Shown piece after piece: positions 39,791 to 52,446 of a stretch of 64,000 nt of DNA (its first letter is position 1; each line of letters opens with the position of its first letter). The notes under the pieces were generated by a model. It saw nothing but the letters and a program-made list of their open reading frames with translations, searched no databases and was not told the DNA's origin. The stretch lies in the NCBI RefSeq assembly GCF_035594125.1, contig NC_087178.1, positions 10,095,001 to 10,159,000 on the forward strand, in the 5' to 3' direction. Made by a program: the position numbers and the translations under genes. This stretch comes from Scylla paramamosain. Lineage: Eukaryota; Arthropoda; Malacostraca; Decapoda; Portunidae.

Positions 39791-42700
39791 ACTTCTTTAT
39801 GTACACGAGTTTTTGAGTTTTTTGCCTTGTGGTTCTTGTGAAACTATAAAACACTCATTATACACATTTCTTGTAATTTTTTCTTTCCTAATATAGAGTG
39901 CGTTTCATCCATTTTCGAAATTTTTTGTTGGTAACAAGCTCAAAAACACATAAAAATATATCTGTTTGGTAATGTTATTCTATTTCTTCATATTGGTTGG
40001 TTTGCATCCGTTTTAGCGTTTTTCTACATAAATCACTGAAAAGACACGTTTCCAGTAATATTGTCGAAATTGCTGAAAAAAAAAACTCAAAAGACAGGTT
40101 TCTGGTAAATTCGAGTAATTTCTCGATATAGGTGGCTTTGCATGCACTTCAGGATTTGGAACATAACTCCGGAAAAAGCTGATTATTTTTTTCATAATGA
40201 TTTTTTTTTACAAAATTTCCCTGCATTTTCCCAGAATTTAGTATCTCGGTACCTATGAAGATGAATAACAATTTTTTTTTTCTCTATAAAGAATTATTTG
40301 TGAGTTTTAGCTTTCTGGTACTTAAGGAACTTAAAAACACTCATAATACTTGATTTTCGTAATGTTCTTTTCTTATACAAACATGGGGTTCTTTACATGT
40401 ATTTAAGCGTTTTTATAGGTAACATGATCAAAAACACTCAAAATACATATTTTTGGTAATGTTATTCTGTTTCTCCATAAAGGGTGTTTTTACATGCGTT
40501 TTAGCGTTTTGGTATGTAAGGAGTTAAAAAACACTTAAAGGCAAGTTCTTCGTAAAAGTTGGTTTTATTCCCAAGTAATGTGATTGTTCTGCTTTTTAGT
40601 GCTTTGTTGCATCACACTTAAAAACACTCAAAAGACATTTTTCTGGTAATGTCATTTTTTTCCCACATAAAGCTAGTTTCGCATGTAATTTGGCAATTTC
40701 GTAACTATGAATGTGAAAAACACTCAAAATACACAATTTGGTAGGGTAGTTCTGTTTCTCGATTAAAAGTGTTTTTCATGCATTTCATTATTTTTGTATG
40801 TAAGAAACTTCTCTACACAAGTTTTTGCGTTTATTGCCTTGTGGTTCTTGTTAAACTATAAAACACTAATTATACACGTTTCTCGTAATGTTCTTTTCTT
40901 TCCTAATTTAGAGTGTTTTCCATCCATTTTTGCATTTGTTGTAGGTAACAAGCATAAAAACACTCAAAATATATCTTTTTGGTAATGTTATTCTATTTCT
41001 TCACATTGGTTAGTTTCCATGTGTTTTAGCTTTTTTCTTCGTAAATCTCTGAAAAGACTCGTTTTCAGTAATTTTGTTGAAATTAATTCTGGTATAAGTT
41101 TCTGGTAAAATTGTGTAATTTTCCCATATAGGTGGCTTTGCATGCACCTTAGGGTTTGGTACATAACTCCGGAAAAAAGCTAAAATTATTTTTTTTTATT
41201 TTTTTTCTTTACCTAATTTCCCTGAATTTTGCCAGAATTTTGGCATCTCGGTACCTATGAAGATGAATAAGAAAAAAAAAATTTTATTCATTTATTTTTT
41301 TTTCTCTATAAAGAGTGTTATTTGTGTGTTTTAGCTTTTTGGTACTTAAGGAACCTAAAAACTCTCATAATACACAATTTTCGAAATATCCTTTCGTTTC
41401 ACAAACATAGGGTTCTTTGCATGTATTTTAGCGTTTTTATAGGTAACATGATCAAAAACACTTAAAATTCATGCTTTTGGTAATGTTATTTTGTATTTCC
41501 ATAAAGGGTGTTTTGCATGCGTTTTGGCGTTTTGTTATATAAGGAGTTAAAAACACTTAAATTTTTGGTAAAAATTGGTTTTATTCCCACGTAATGTGAT
41601 TGTTCTGCTTTTTAATGCTTTGTTGTATATCACGCTCTAAAACACTCACAAGACACTTTTCTGGTAATGTCATTTTTTTCCCACATAAAACTAATTTCAC
41701 TTGTAATTTCGGATTTTCGTAACTAAGAATGTAAAAAACACTCAAAATATTCACATTTGATAAGATAGTTCTGTTTCTCAATTAAAAGTCTTATTCATGA
41801 GTTTCAGCATTTTGGAATGTAAGAAACTTCTTTATATACACGAGTTTTTGCGTTTTTTGCCTTGTGGTTCTTGTGAAACTATAAAACACTCATTATACAC
41901 GTTTCTCGTAATGTCCTTTTGCTTCCTAATATAGAGTGCTTTCCATCCATTTTCGCGTTTTTTGTAGGTAACAATTTAAAAAACGCTCAAAATATACCTT
42001 TTTGGTAATGTTATTCTATATCTTCATTTTGGTTGGTTTGCATCCGTTTTAGCGTTATTGTACGTAAAACTCCGAAAAGACACGTTTTCAATAATTGTGT
42101 GTTGGATTCCCATATAGATTGACTTCCTTGGGTTTTATCGTGTTGGTTCCTAACATGCTGAAAAACACTCATAAGACAGTTTTTTGGCAAAGAGGTTTAA
42201 TTTTTCCATATAGGTGGCTTTGCATGCACTTTAGGGGTTTGGTACATAACAGTCCGAAAAAAAAGCTAAATTTAATTTTTTTGATTATGTTCTTATTTCA
42301 TATAATTTCCTGAACTTTGACTGAATTTTGGCACCTTGTTACCTGTGAATATGAATAAGAATGAAAAAAAATATCGTATTTTTTTTATTTCTTTATTTAT
42401 TTTTTCTCAATAAAGAGTGTAATTTGTGGCTTTTAGCTTTTTCGTACTTAATGAACTTAAAAACACTCATAATACACTTTTCTCGTAATGTCCTTTCGTT
42501 TCCCAAAAATAGGGTTGTTTGCATGTACTTAAGCGTTTTTATTGGTAACATGATCAAAAACACTTAAAGAACATGTTTTTGGTAATGTTATTCTGTTTCA
42601 CAATAAAGTGTATTTTGCATGCGTTTTAGTGTTTTGGTATATAAGTAGCTCAAAAACACTTATAAGCAAGTTCTTATTAAAAATTGGTTTTATTCCAATG

Positions 42701-43469
42701 TAATGTCATTGCCCTGCTTTTTAGTGCTTTATTACCTAACACGCTCAAAAACACTCAACAGACATTTTTCTGGTAATGTTATTTTTTTTCCCACATAAAG
42801 CTGGTTTCGCATGGAATTTGGGGTTTTGGTAACTAAGAATGTGAAAAGCACTCAAAATACACACTTTTAGTAATATTGTTCTGTTTCTCAATTAAGAGTG
42901 TTGTTCATGAGTTTCAGCATTTTGGTATCTAGAAAACTTCTTCATATACACTAGTTTTTGCATTTTTTGCCTTGTGGTTCTTTTGAACTATTAAACACTC
43001 ATTATACACTTTTCTTGCAATGTCCTTTTCTTTCCCATTATAGAGAGCTTTGCATCAATTTTCTTGTTTTTTTTTTTATATGTAACAAGCTCAAAAACAC
43101 TCAAAATATACATTTTTGGTAATGTTTTTCTATTTCTTTATATTGGTTTGTCTGCATCCGTTTTAGCGTTTTTCTACGTAAAACGCTGAGAAGACACGTT
43201 TTCAGTAATTTTTTTTTTAATTCCCATATAGAGTGAGTTCCTTATTATTTATTGTTTTGGTGCCTAACCTGCTGAAGAACACTCAAAAGAGAGTATTTCT
43301 GATAAGGTCGTTTAATTTCCTCATATAGGTGGCTTTGCATGCACTTTAGTGTTTGGTACATAACAGTCCCCCACAAAAAAGCTAAAATTAACTTTTTTGA
43401 TAATATTCTTTTATCATATAATTGCGCTGAATTTTTACCAGAATTTTGGCATCTCGGTACCTATGAAAA

Positions 43470-43525
43470 TAAATAAAAAAAAAATTTTATTTTTTTATTT
43501 TTTATTTATTTATTTATTTTTTCTC
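43470..43525. repeat. A/T tract, - orientation example
   Basis: A run of A with single T interruptions is followed by T runs with ATTT repeats, about 55 bp in all. On the + strand it still reads A first and then T, because the tract is self-complementary. Confidence 0.8.
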
Positions 43526-44988
43526 AATGAAGAGTGTCATTTATGGGATTTACCTTTTTGGTACTTTGGTACACTCATAATACGCGTTTCTTGTAATGTC
43601 CTTTCGTTTCACAAACAAAAGGTTCTTTACATGTATTTAAGCGTTTTTATAGATAACATGATCAAAAACACTCAAAATACTAGGTTTTGGTAACGTTATT
43701 CTGTTTCTCCATAAAGTGTGTTTTCTATGCGTTTTAGCAGTTTCGTATATAAGGAGCTCAAAAACACTTATGGCAAGTTCTTGGTAAAAAATTATTTTAT
43801 TGCAATGTAATGTGATTGCCCTGCTTTTGAGTGGTTTATTACCTATCACGCTGAAAAACACTCAAAAGACACTTTTCTGGTAAATTCTTTTTTTTTTCCC
43901 ACAAAGCTATTTTCACATGTAATTTGGGGTTTTTGGTAACTAAGAATGTGAAAAGCACTTAAAATCCACGCATTTAGTAAGGTTGTTCTGTTTCTCAATT
44001 AAGAGTGTTATTCATAAGTTTCAGCATTTTGATATCTAGGAAATCTCTCCATATACACGAGTTTTTGCGTTGTTTCGTTTGTGGTTCTTTTGAACTATAA
44101 AACACTCATTATACACTTTTCTTGCAATGTCCTGTTGTTTCCCGATATAGAGTGTTTTGCATCAATTTTCGCGTTTTTGTAGGTAAAAAGTTAAAAAAAA
44201 ACTCAAAATATACCTTTTTCGAAACGTTTTTCTATTTCTTGATATTGGTTGATTTGCATCCGTTTTAACGTTTTTCTACGTAAAACACTGAGAAGACACG
44301 TTTTCTGTAACTTTGTTTTGGATTCCCATATAGATTGAGTTCCTTATTATTTATCGTTTCGGTGCGTAACATGCTAAAAAACACACAAAACACAGATTTC
44401 TGGTTAGATCGTTTAATTTCCTCATAATGAAGGCTTTTGCATGCACTTTAGGGTTTTGGTACATAAGTCCGAAAAAAAAAGCTGAAATTAACTTTTTTGA
44501 TAATATTCTTTTATCACATAATTGCCCTGAATTTTCCCAGAATTTTGGCATCTCGGTACCTATGAAAATGAATAACAAAAAAAGAAAAAATCATATTTCT
44601 TTTATTTTTTTATTATTTATTTTTTAAATAAAGAGTGTTATTTGTGGGTTTTAGCTTTTTGGTAGTAAAGGAACTTAAAAAAAACACTCATAATACATGT
44701 TTCTCGTAATGTCCTTTCGTTTCCCAAATATAAGGTTCTTTGCATGTATTTAAGCGTTTTTATAAATAACATGATCAAAAACACTGAAAATACATGTATT
44801 TGGTAATGTTTTTCTTTTTCTCCGTAAAATGTATTTTGCATGCGTTTTAGCGTTTTGGTATATAAGGAGCTCAAAAACACTTAAAGGCATGTTCTTGGTT
44901 TGGTTTGGTTTTAATCCCATGTAATGTGATTGTCCTGGCTTTTAGTGCTTTATTTTCATAACACGCTCAAAAAACACTAAAAAAAAAA

Positions 44989-45465
44989 CATGCAAAGCCT
45001 CCCATGTGAGGAAATTAAAGACCTTACCAAAAATCCGTCTTTTGAGTGTTTTTCAGCTTGTTAGGCACCATAAAGATAAATAATAAGGAACTCACTCTAT
45101 GTGGGAATCCAAAAAAAAATTACTGAAAATGTGTCTTCACAGTGTTTTACGTAGAAAAACGCTAAAATTAATGCAAACCAACCAATATCAAGAAGCAGAA
45201 AAACATTACCAAAAATGTATATTTTGAGTGTTTTTGAGCTTGTTACCTACAAAAAAAACGCAAAAAATTGATACAAAGCACTCTATATTGGGAAACAAAG
45301 GGACATTGCGAGAAAAGTGTATAATGAATGTTTTATAGTTCAAAAAAACACAAGGCAAAAAACGCAAAAACTCGTGCATATGGAGAAGTTTCCTAGATAC
45401 CAAAATGCTGAAACTCATGAATAACACTCTTAATTGAGAAACAGAACAACCTTACTAAATGCGTG
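44989..45465 (+). repeat. Reversed satellite island 5
   Basis: A + orientation segment inside the - orientation arm. It runs from the end of A3 (CATGCAAAGCC) to the start of F (CTTACTAAATGCGTG) and then joins TCAAAAACACTAAAAGGC of a reversed H unit. This is the exact inverse of the edges of islands 1-4. Confidence 0.88.
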
Positions 45466-46873
45466 TCAAAAACACTAAAAGGCAAGTTCTTCGTAAAAGT
45501 TGGTTTTATTCCCATGTAATGTGATTGCTCTGCTTTTTAGTGCTATATTGCCTAACAGTCTCAAAAACACTCAAAGACACTTTTCTGGTAATGTCATTTT
45601 CCCATATAAAGCTAGTTTCGCATGGAATTTGGGATTCTGGTAACTAAGAATATAAAAAAAAACACTCAAAATACACGCATTCAGTAAGGTTGCTCTGTTT
45701 CTTGAATAAGAAAGTTATTCATGAGTTTCAGGATTTTGGTATCTTGGAAACTTCTCCACACATACGAGTTTTTGCGTTTTTTGCCTTGTGATTCTGGTGA
45801 AACTATAAAATACTCATTATACACGTTTTTCGTTATGTCATTTTTCTCCTAATATACAGTGCTTTCCATCCATTTTTGTGTTTTTTTTTTTTATGTAACA
45901 AGATCAAAAACACACAAAATATACTTTTCTGGTAATATTATTCTATTTTTTCATACTGGTTGGTTTGCATCCGTTTTAGCGTGTTTCTACGTAGATCTTA
46001 TAAAAGACACGTTTTCAGTAATTTTGTTTTGGATTTCCATATAGAGTGACTTTCATATTATCTATCGTTTTGGTACCTAACATGCGAAAAAACACTCAAA
46101 AGACAGGTTTCTTGTAAAGTCGTTAAATTTTCCCAAATAGGTGGCTTTGGATACACTTTATTGTTTGGTACATAACTCCGAAAAAAGGTAAAATTATCTT
46201 TTTCGATAATGTTCTTTTTTCCACGAATTTTGGCAGAATTTTGGCATCTTGGTACCTATGAACATCAATAACAAAAAAATAAAAAGGCTGTTTTATTTTT
46301 CTCTATAAAGAGTGTTATTTGTAGGTTTTAACGTTTTGTACTTAAGGAACTTAAAAAACATTCATAATACACATTTCTCGTAATGTCCTTTCGTTTCCCA
46401 AATATAGGGATCTTTGCATGTATTTAATTGTTTTTATAGGTAACATGATAAAAAAAACACTCAAAAACACTTGTTTTAAGGTAATGTTATTCTGCTTCTC
46501 CATAAAGGAGTGTTTTGCATGCGTTTTAGCGATTTGTTATGTAAGGAGCTGAAAAACACTTCAAGGCAAGTTCTTGGTAAAAGTTGGTTTTATTCCAATG
46601 TAATATGATTGCCCTGCTTTTTAGTGGTTTATTGCCTAACACGTTCAAAAACAATCAAAAGACAATTCTGGTAATGTCAGTTTTATTTTCACACATAAAG
46701 CTAGTTTTGCATGCTATTTGGGGTTTTGCTAAGAATGTGAAAAAAAACAAACACTCAAAATACACGCATTTGGTAATGTTGTTCTGTTTCTCAATTAAAA
46801 TTGTTATTCATGAGTTTCAGCATTTTCGTACCTAAGAAACTTCTTTATATACACGAGTTTTTGCGTTTTTTGC

Positions 46874-46897
46874 CGTGTGGTTCTTGTGAACCACAAG
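46874..46897. repeat. Hairpin in E unit (copy 5)
   Basis: Arms CGTGTGGTTC and GAACCACAAG around TTGT, one mismatch. It lies about 270 bp from the A2-to-C junction. Confidence 0.8.
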
Positions 46898-47134
46898 TTC
46901 TTTTGCAGGAAAATAATAAGACACTCATTATACACGTTTCTCGTAATGTCCTTTTCTTTCCCAATAGGAAGTGCTTTGCATCCATTTTCGCGTTTTTTGT
47001 AGGTAACAAGCTCAAAAACACTCAAAATATACCTTTTTGGTAATGTTATTCTGTTTCTTCATATTGGTTGGTTTGCATCCGTTTTAGCGTTTTTCTACGT
47101 AAAACAACGAAAAGGCACGTTTTAAGTCATTTTG

Positions 47135-47165
47135 TTTTCGATTCCCAAAGAATATTGCCAGAATT
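47135..47165 (-). other. Rearrangement junction A2-to-C (copy 4, inverted)
   Basis: TTTTCGATTCCCAAAGAATATTGCC, identical in design to copy 3. Island 5 lies about 1.69 kb further along, against about 1.71 kb for the matching + orientation pair (9,426 and island 2). Confidence 0.82.
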
Positions 47166-49853
47166 TTGGCATCATAGTACCTATGAAGAATAAAAAAAAA
47201 ATATATTTTATTTTATTTTTTCTCTATAAAGAGTGTTAATTGTGAGTTTTAGCTTTTTGGTACTTAAGGAACTTAGAAACACTCATAATACACGTTTCTC
47301 GTAATGTCCTTTCGTTTCCCAAACATAAGGTTCTTTGCAGGTATTTAAGCGTTTTTATAAATAACATGATCAAAAACACTCAAAATACATGTTTTTGGTA
47401 ATGTTTCTCCATAAAGGTTGTTTTGCATGCGTTTTAGCGTTTTGGTATATAAGGAGTTAAAAAAAACACTTAAAGGCAAGTTCTTCGTAAAAGTTGGTTT
47501 TATTCCCATGTAAGTTGATTGTTCTGTTTTTTAGTGCTTTGTTGCACATCACGCTGAAAAACACTCAAAACACAATTTTTCTGGTAATATCATTTTTTTC
47601 CCACATAGAGCTAGTTTCGCATGTAATTTGGGATTTTCGTAACTAAGAATGTGAAAAACACTTAAAATACACACATTTGGTAAGGTAGTCCTGTCTTTCA
47701 ATTAAAAGTGTTATTCATGCATTTCTCTATATACTCGAGTTTTTGCGTTTTTGGCTTGTGGTTCCTGTGAAATTATAAAACACTCATTATACAAGTTTCT
47801 CGTAATGTTGTTTTGTTTCCCAATATAGAGTGCTTTCCATCCATTTTCGCATTTTTTGTAGGTAACAAGCTGAAAAACTCTCAAAATATATCTTTTTGGT
47901 AATGTTATTCTATTTCTTCATATTGGTTGGTTTGCATCCGTTTTAGCGTTTTTCTTCGTAAATCACTGAAAAGACACGTTTTCATTAATATTCTTGAAAT
48001 TGCTGAAAAACACTCAAAAGACAGATTTCTGGTAAAGTCGTGTAATTTCCCCATATAGGTGGCTTTGCATGCACTTCTGGGTTTGGTACATAATTCCGGA
48101 AAAAAGTTAAATTTTTTTATAATGTTTTTTTTTTAAATAATTTCGCTGAATTTTGCCTGAATTTTGGCATCTTCATACCTATGTAGATGAATAAAAAAGA
48201 AAAAATATATTTTTTTTTAGTTATTTATTTTTTCTCTATTTGTGGGTTTTAGTTTTTTGGTACTTAAGGAACTTAAAAATAATCATAATACACGATTTTC
48301 GAAATGTCCTTTCGTTTCACAGACATAGGGTTCTTTGCATGTATTTAAGCGTTTTTATAGGTAACATGATCAAAAACACAAAATACATGTTTTGGTAATG
48401 TTATTCTGTTTCTCCATAAAGGGTGTTTTGCATGCGTTTTAGCGTCTTGGTATGTAAGGATTTAAAAACACTTAAAGGCAAGTTCTTCGTAAAAGTTGGA
48501 TTTATTCCTATTTAATGTGATTATTCTGCTTTTTAGTGCTTTGTTACATATCACGCTCAAAAACACTCAAAAGACACTTTTCAGATAATGTCATTTTTTT
48601 TCCCACATAAAGCTAGTTTCACATGTAATTTGGGATTTTCGCATCTAAGAATGTGAAAAACACTCAAAATACACACATTTGGTAGGGTAGTTCTGTTTCT
48701 CAATTAAAAGTGTTATTCATGAGTCTTAGCGTTTTGGTATATAAGAAACTTCTCTAGATATACGTGTTTTTGCGTTTTTTGTCTTGTGGTTCTTGTGAAA
48801 CTATAAAACAATCATTATACACATTTCTCTAAATGTCCTTTTGCTTCCCAATATAGAGTGCTTTCCAAATATTTACGCGTTTTTTGTAGGTAAAAAGCTC
48901 AAAAACACTTTTTGGTAATGTTATTCTATATTGTTGGTTTGCCTCCGTTTTAACGTTTTTCTACGTAAAACACTGAAAAGACACGTCTTCAGTAATTTTG
49001 TTTTGGATTCACATATTGACTGACTTCCATATTATTTATCGTTTTGGTGCCTAACATGCTGAAAAACACTGAAAAGACAGGTTTCTGGTAAAGTCGTTTA
49101 ACTTCCTTATATAGGTGGCATGCATTTTAGAGTTTGGTACATAAAAATCCGAAAAAGAGCTATAATTAACTTTTTTTGATAATGTTCTTTTTTCCAGATA
49201 AATTCCCTGAATTTTGGCAGAATATTGGCATCTTGATACCAATGAAAATCAATATAAAAAAAAGCTATTTTTATTTATTTATTTATTTTTTCTCTATAAA
49301 GACTGTTATTTGTGAGTTTTAACGTTTTGGTACTTAAGGAACTTAAAAACGGTCCTAATACACGTTTCTCGTAATGTTCTTTCGTTTCCCAAACATAGGG
49401 TTCTTTGCATGTATTTAATCGTTTTTGTAGGTAACATGATCAAAAATACTTAAAACACATGTTTTTAGTAATGTTATACTGCATCTCCATAAAGGAGTTT
49501 TTTGCATGCACTTTAGCGTTTTGGTTTGTAAAGAGGTCAAAAACACTTCAAAGCAAGTTCTTGGTAAAAGTTGGTTTTATTCCCATGTAATGTGATTGCC
49601 CTGTTTTTTTTTTTGTGATTTATTGTCTAACACGCTCAAAAACACTCAAAAGACACTTCTAGTAATGTCATTTTTTTTCCAACATAGTTTCGCGTGCTCT
49701 TTCGGGTTTTTCTAACTATGAATGAGAAAAGCACTCAAAATACACGCATTTGGTAAGGTTGTTCTGTTTCTCAATTAATATTGTTATTCAAGAGTTTAAG
49801 CATTTTGGTATCCAAGAAACTGCTTTATATACACGAGTTTTTGCGTTTTTTGC

Positions 49854-49877
49854 CTTGTGGTTCTTGTGAACTACAAG
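49854..49877. repeat. Hairpin in E unit (copy 6)
   Basis: Arms CTTGTGGTTC and GAACTACAAG around TTGT, one mismatch. Confidence 0.8.
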
Positions 49878-51362
49878 TTCTTTTCCTCAAAAATAATAAA
49901 ACACTCATTATACACGTTTCTCGTAATGTCCTTTTGTTTCCCAAAAGGGAGTGCTTTGCATCCATTTTCGCTTTTTTTGTAGGTAACATGGTCAAAAACA
50001 CTCAAAATGTACCTTTTTGGTAATGTTATTTTATTTCTTCCTATTGGTTGGTTTGCATCCGTTTTAGCGTTTTTCTACGTAAAACACCGAAAAGACACGT
50101 TTTCAGTAATTTTGTTTTATATTCCCATATAGAAAGACTTGCATGTTATTTACCGTTATGGTGCCTAACAAGTTGAAAAACACTCATAACACAGTTTTCT
50201 GGCAAAGACGTTTAATTTCCCCATATTTCTGCTTTTTAGTGATTTGTTGCATATCACGCTGAAAAACACTCAAAAGACACTTTGCTGGTAATGTCATTTT
50301 TTTTCATAAATGATGGTAGTTTCGCATGTAATTTGGCATTTTCGTAACTACGAATGTGAAAAACACTCAAAATACTCAATTTGGTAAGGTAGTTCTGTTT
50401 ATCGATTAAAAGTGTTATTCATGCATTTATTCATTTTGGTATGTAAAAAATTTCTCTATATACACGAGTTTTTGCGTTTATTGCCTTGTGATTCTTTTAA
50501 AACTATAAAACACTCATTATACACGTTTCTCGTAATGTCCTTTTGTTTGCTAATATAGAGTGCTTTACATCGATTTTTTGCATTTTTTGTAGGTAACAAG
50601 CTCAAAAACATTCAAAATATATCTTTTTGGTAATGTAATTATATTTCTTCATATAGGATGGTTTCTATCCGCTTTAGTGTTTTTCTACGTAAAACACTGA
50701 AGACATTTTTTCAGTAATTTTCTTTTGGATTCACATATTGACTGACTTCCATATTATTTATCTTTTTGGTGCCTAACATGCTGAAAAACACTGAAAAGAC
50801 AGGTTTCTGGTAAAGTCCTTTAACTTCCTTATATAGTTGGCTTTGCATGCATTTTAGGGTTTGGTACATAACAATCCGAAAAAAAGCTATAATTAACTTC
50901 TATGATAATATTCTTTTTTCCACAAAAATTCCGTGAATTTTGGCAGAATTTTAGCATCTCGGTACCTATGAAGATGAATAACCAAAAAAAAAAAAAAAAT
51001 CCCATTTTTTTTATTGATTTATTTTTCTAAACAGTGTTATTTGTGGGTTTTAGCTTTTTGGTACTGAAGGAAATTAAAAATCACTCAATACTCGTTTCTC
51101 ATAATGGTCTTTCGTTTACCAAAAATAAGGTTCTTTATATGTGTTTAAGCGTTTTTATACATAACATGATCAAAAAACACTGTAATGTTATTCTGTTTCT
51201 CCATAAAATGTATTTTGAATGCGTTTTAGCGTTTTAGTACGCAAGAAGCTCAAAAACACTTAAAGGTAAGTTCTTGGTAAAATTTGGATTTATTCCCATG
51301 TAATGTGATTGCCCTGGCATTTAGGGCTTTATTGCGTAACACGCTCACAAATACTTAAAAGA

Positions 51363-51822
51363 CATGCAAAGCCTCCCATATGAGGAAATTAAAGACCTAA
51401 CGAGAAATATGTCTTTTCAGTGTTTTTCAGCATATTAGGCACCAAAACGATAAATAATAAGGAACTCACTCTATGTGGGAATCCAAAAGAAAATTACTGA
51501 AAACGTGTCTTCTCAGTGTTTTACGTAGAAAAACGCTAAAACTGATACAAACCAACCAATATCAAGAAGCAGAATAACATTACCAAAAATGTATATTTTG
51601 AGTGTTTTTGTGCTTGTTTCCTACAAAAAAAAAAAAAAAACGCGAAAATTGATACAAAGCACTCTATATTGGGAAACAAAAGGACATTGCGAGAAAAGTG
51701 TATAATGAATGTTTTATAGTTCAAAAAAACCACAAGGCAAAAAACGGAAAAACTCGTGTATATGCTGAAAGTCTTGAATAACACTGTTAATTGAGAAACA
51801 GAGCAACCTTACTAAATGCGTG
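51363..51822 (+). repeat. Reversed satellite island 6
   Basis: A + orientation A3-to-F segment within the - arm, with the same edges as island 5. As in islands 1 and 3, part of E between CTCGTGTATATG and CTGAAA is shortened. The D-to-B junction lies about 0.6 kb away at 52,411. Confidence 0.88.
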
Positions 51823-52410
51823 TCAAAACACTAAAAGGCAAGTTCTTCGTAAAAGTTGGTTCTATTCCCATGTAATGTGATTGCCCTGCTTTTTAGTGCT
51901 TTATTGCCTAACACACTCAAAAACACTCAAAGACACTTTTCTGATAATGTCATTTTTTTCCTACATAAAGCTAGTTTCGCATGGAATTTGGGGTTTTGGT
52001 AACTAAGAATGTAAAATAACACTCAAAATACACGCATTTCGTAAGGTTGTTCTGTTTCTTGATTAAGAGTGTTATTCATGAGTTTCAGTATTTTGGTATC
52101 TTAGAAACTACTCCATATAGTCGAGTTTTTGCGTTTTTTGCCTTGTGATTCTGGTGAAACTATAAAACACTCATTATACACATTTCTCGTTATGTCCTTT
52201 TTTTTTTTTACTTATATAGAGTGCTTTGCATATATTTTCGCATTTTTTTTATGTAACAAGCTCAAGAACACACAAAATATATGTTTTGGTAATGTTATTC
52301 TATTTCTTCATATTGGTTGGTTTTTCTACGTAAATCTTTTAAAAGACACGTTTCCAGTAATATTGCTTTGGATTTCCATATAGAGTGACTTTCATATTAT
52401 TTATCGTTTT

Positions 52411-52446
52411 GGTGCCTAAAATGCTTTTTAATACCTTTTGCCTCCA
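52411..52446 (-). other. Rearrangement junction D-to-B (copy 3, inverted)
   Basis: GGTGCCTAAAATGC joined through TTTTTAATA to CCTTTTGCCTCC is the reverse complement of the joins at 2,750 and 30,320, with small changes. Confidence 0.78.

Larger units (their letters stand above)
33088..44988 (-). repeat. HOR satellite block 7 (- orientation)
   Basis: The same HOR reversed. I anchors, read as AACATGATCAAAAACAC, are near 33,402, 34,277, 34,960, 35,418, 37,346, 38,232, 40,424, 41,445, 42,549, 43,655 and 44,769. Some copies lack I or A parts (around 34,510, 36,290 and 39,330). The first 3 kb is a near copy of 46.1-49.9 kb. No genes seen. Confidence 0.92.
45466..51362 (-). repeat. HOR satellite block 8 (- orientation)
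   Basis: I anchors near 46,443, 47,367, 48,365, 49,434 and 51,165. It contains hairpin variants at 46,874 and 49,854 and the A2-to-C junction at 47,150, and an A3-to-G join near 50,225 that shortens one copy. No genes seen. Confidence 0.92.
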
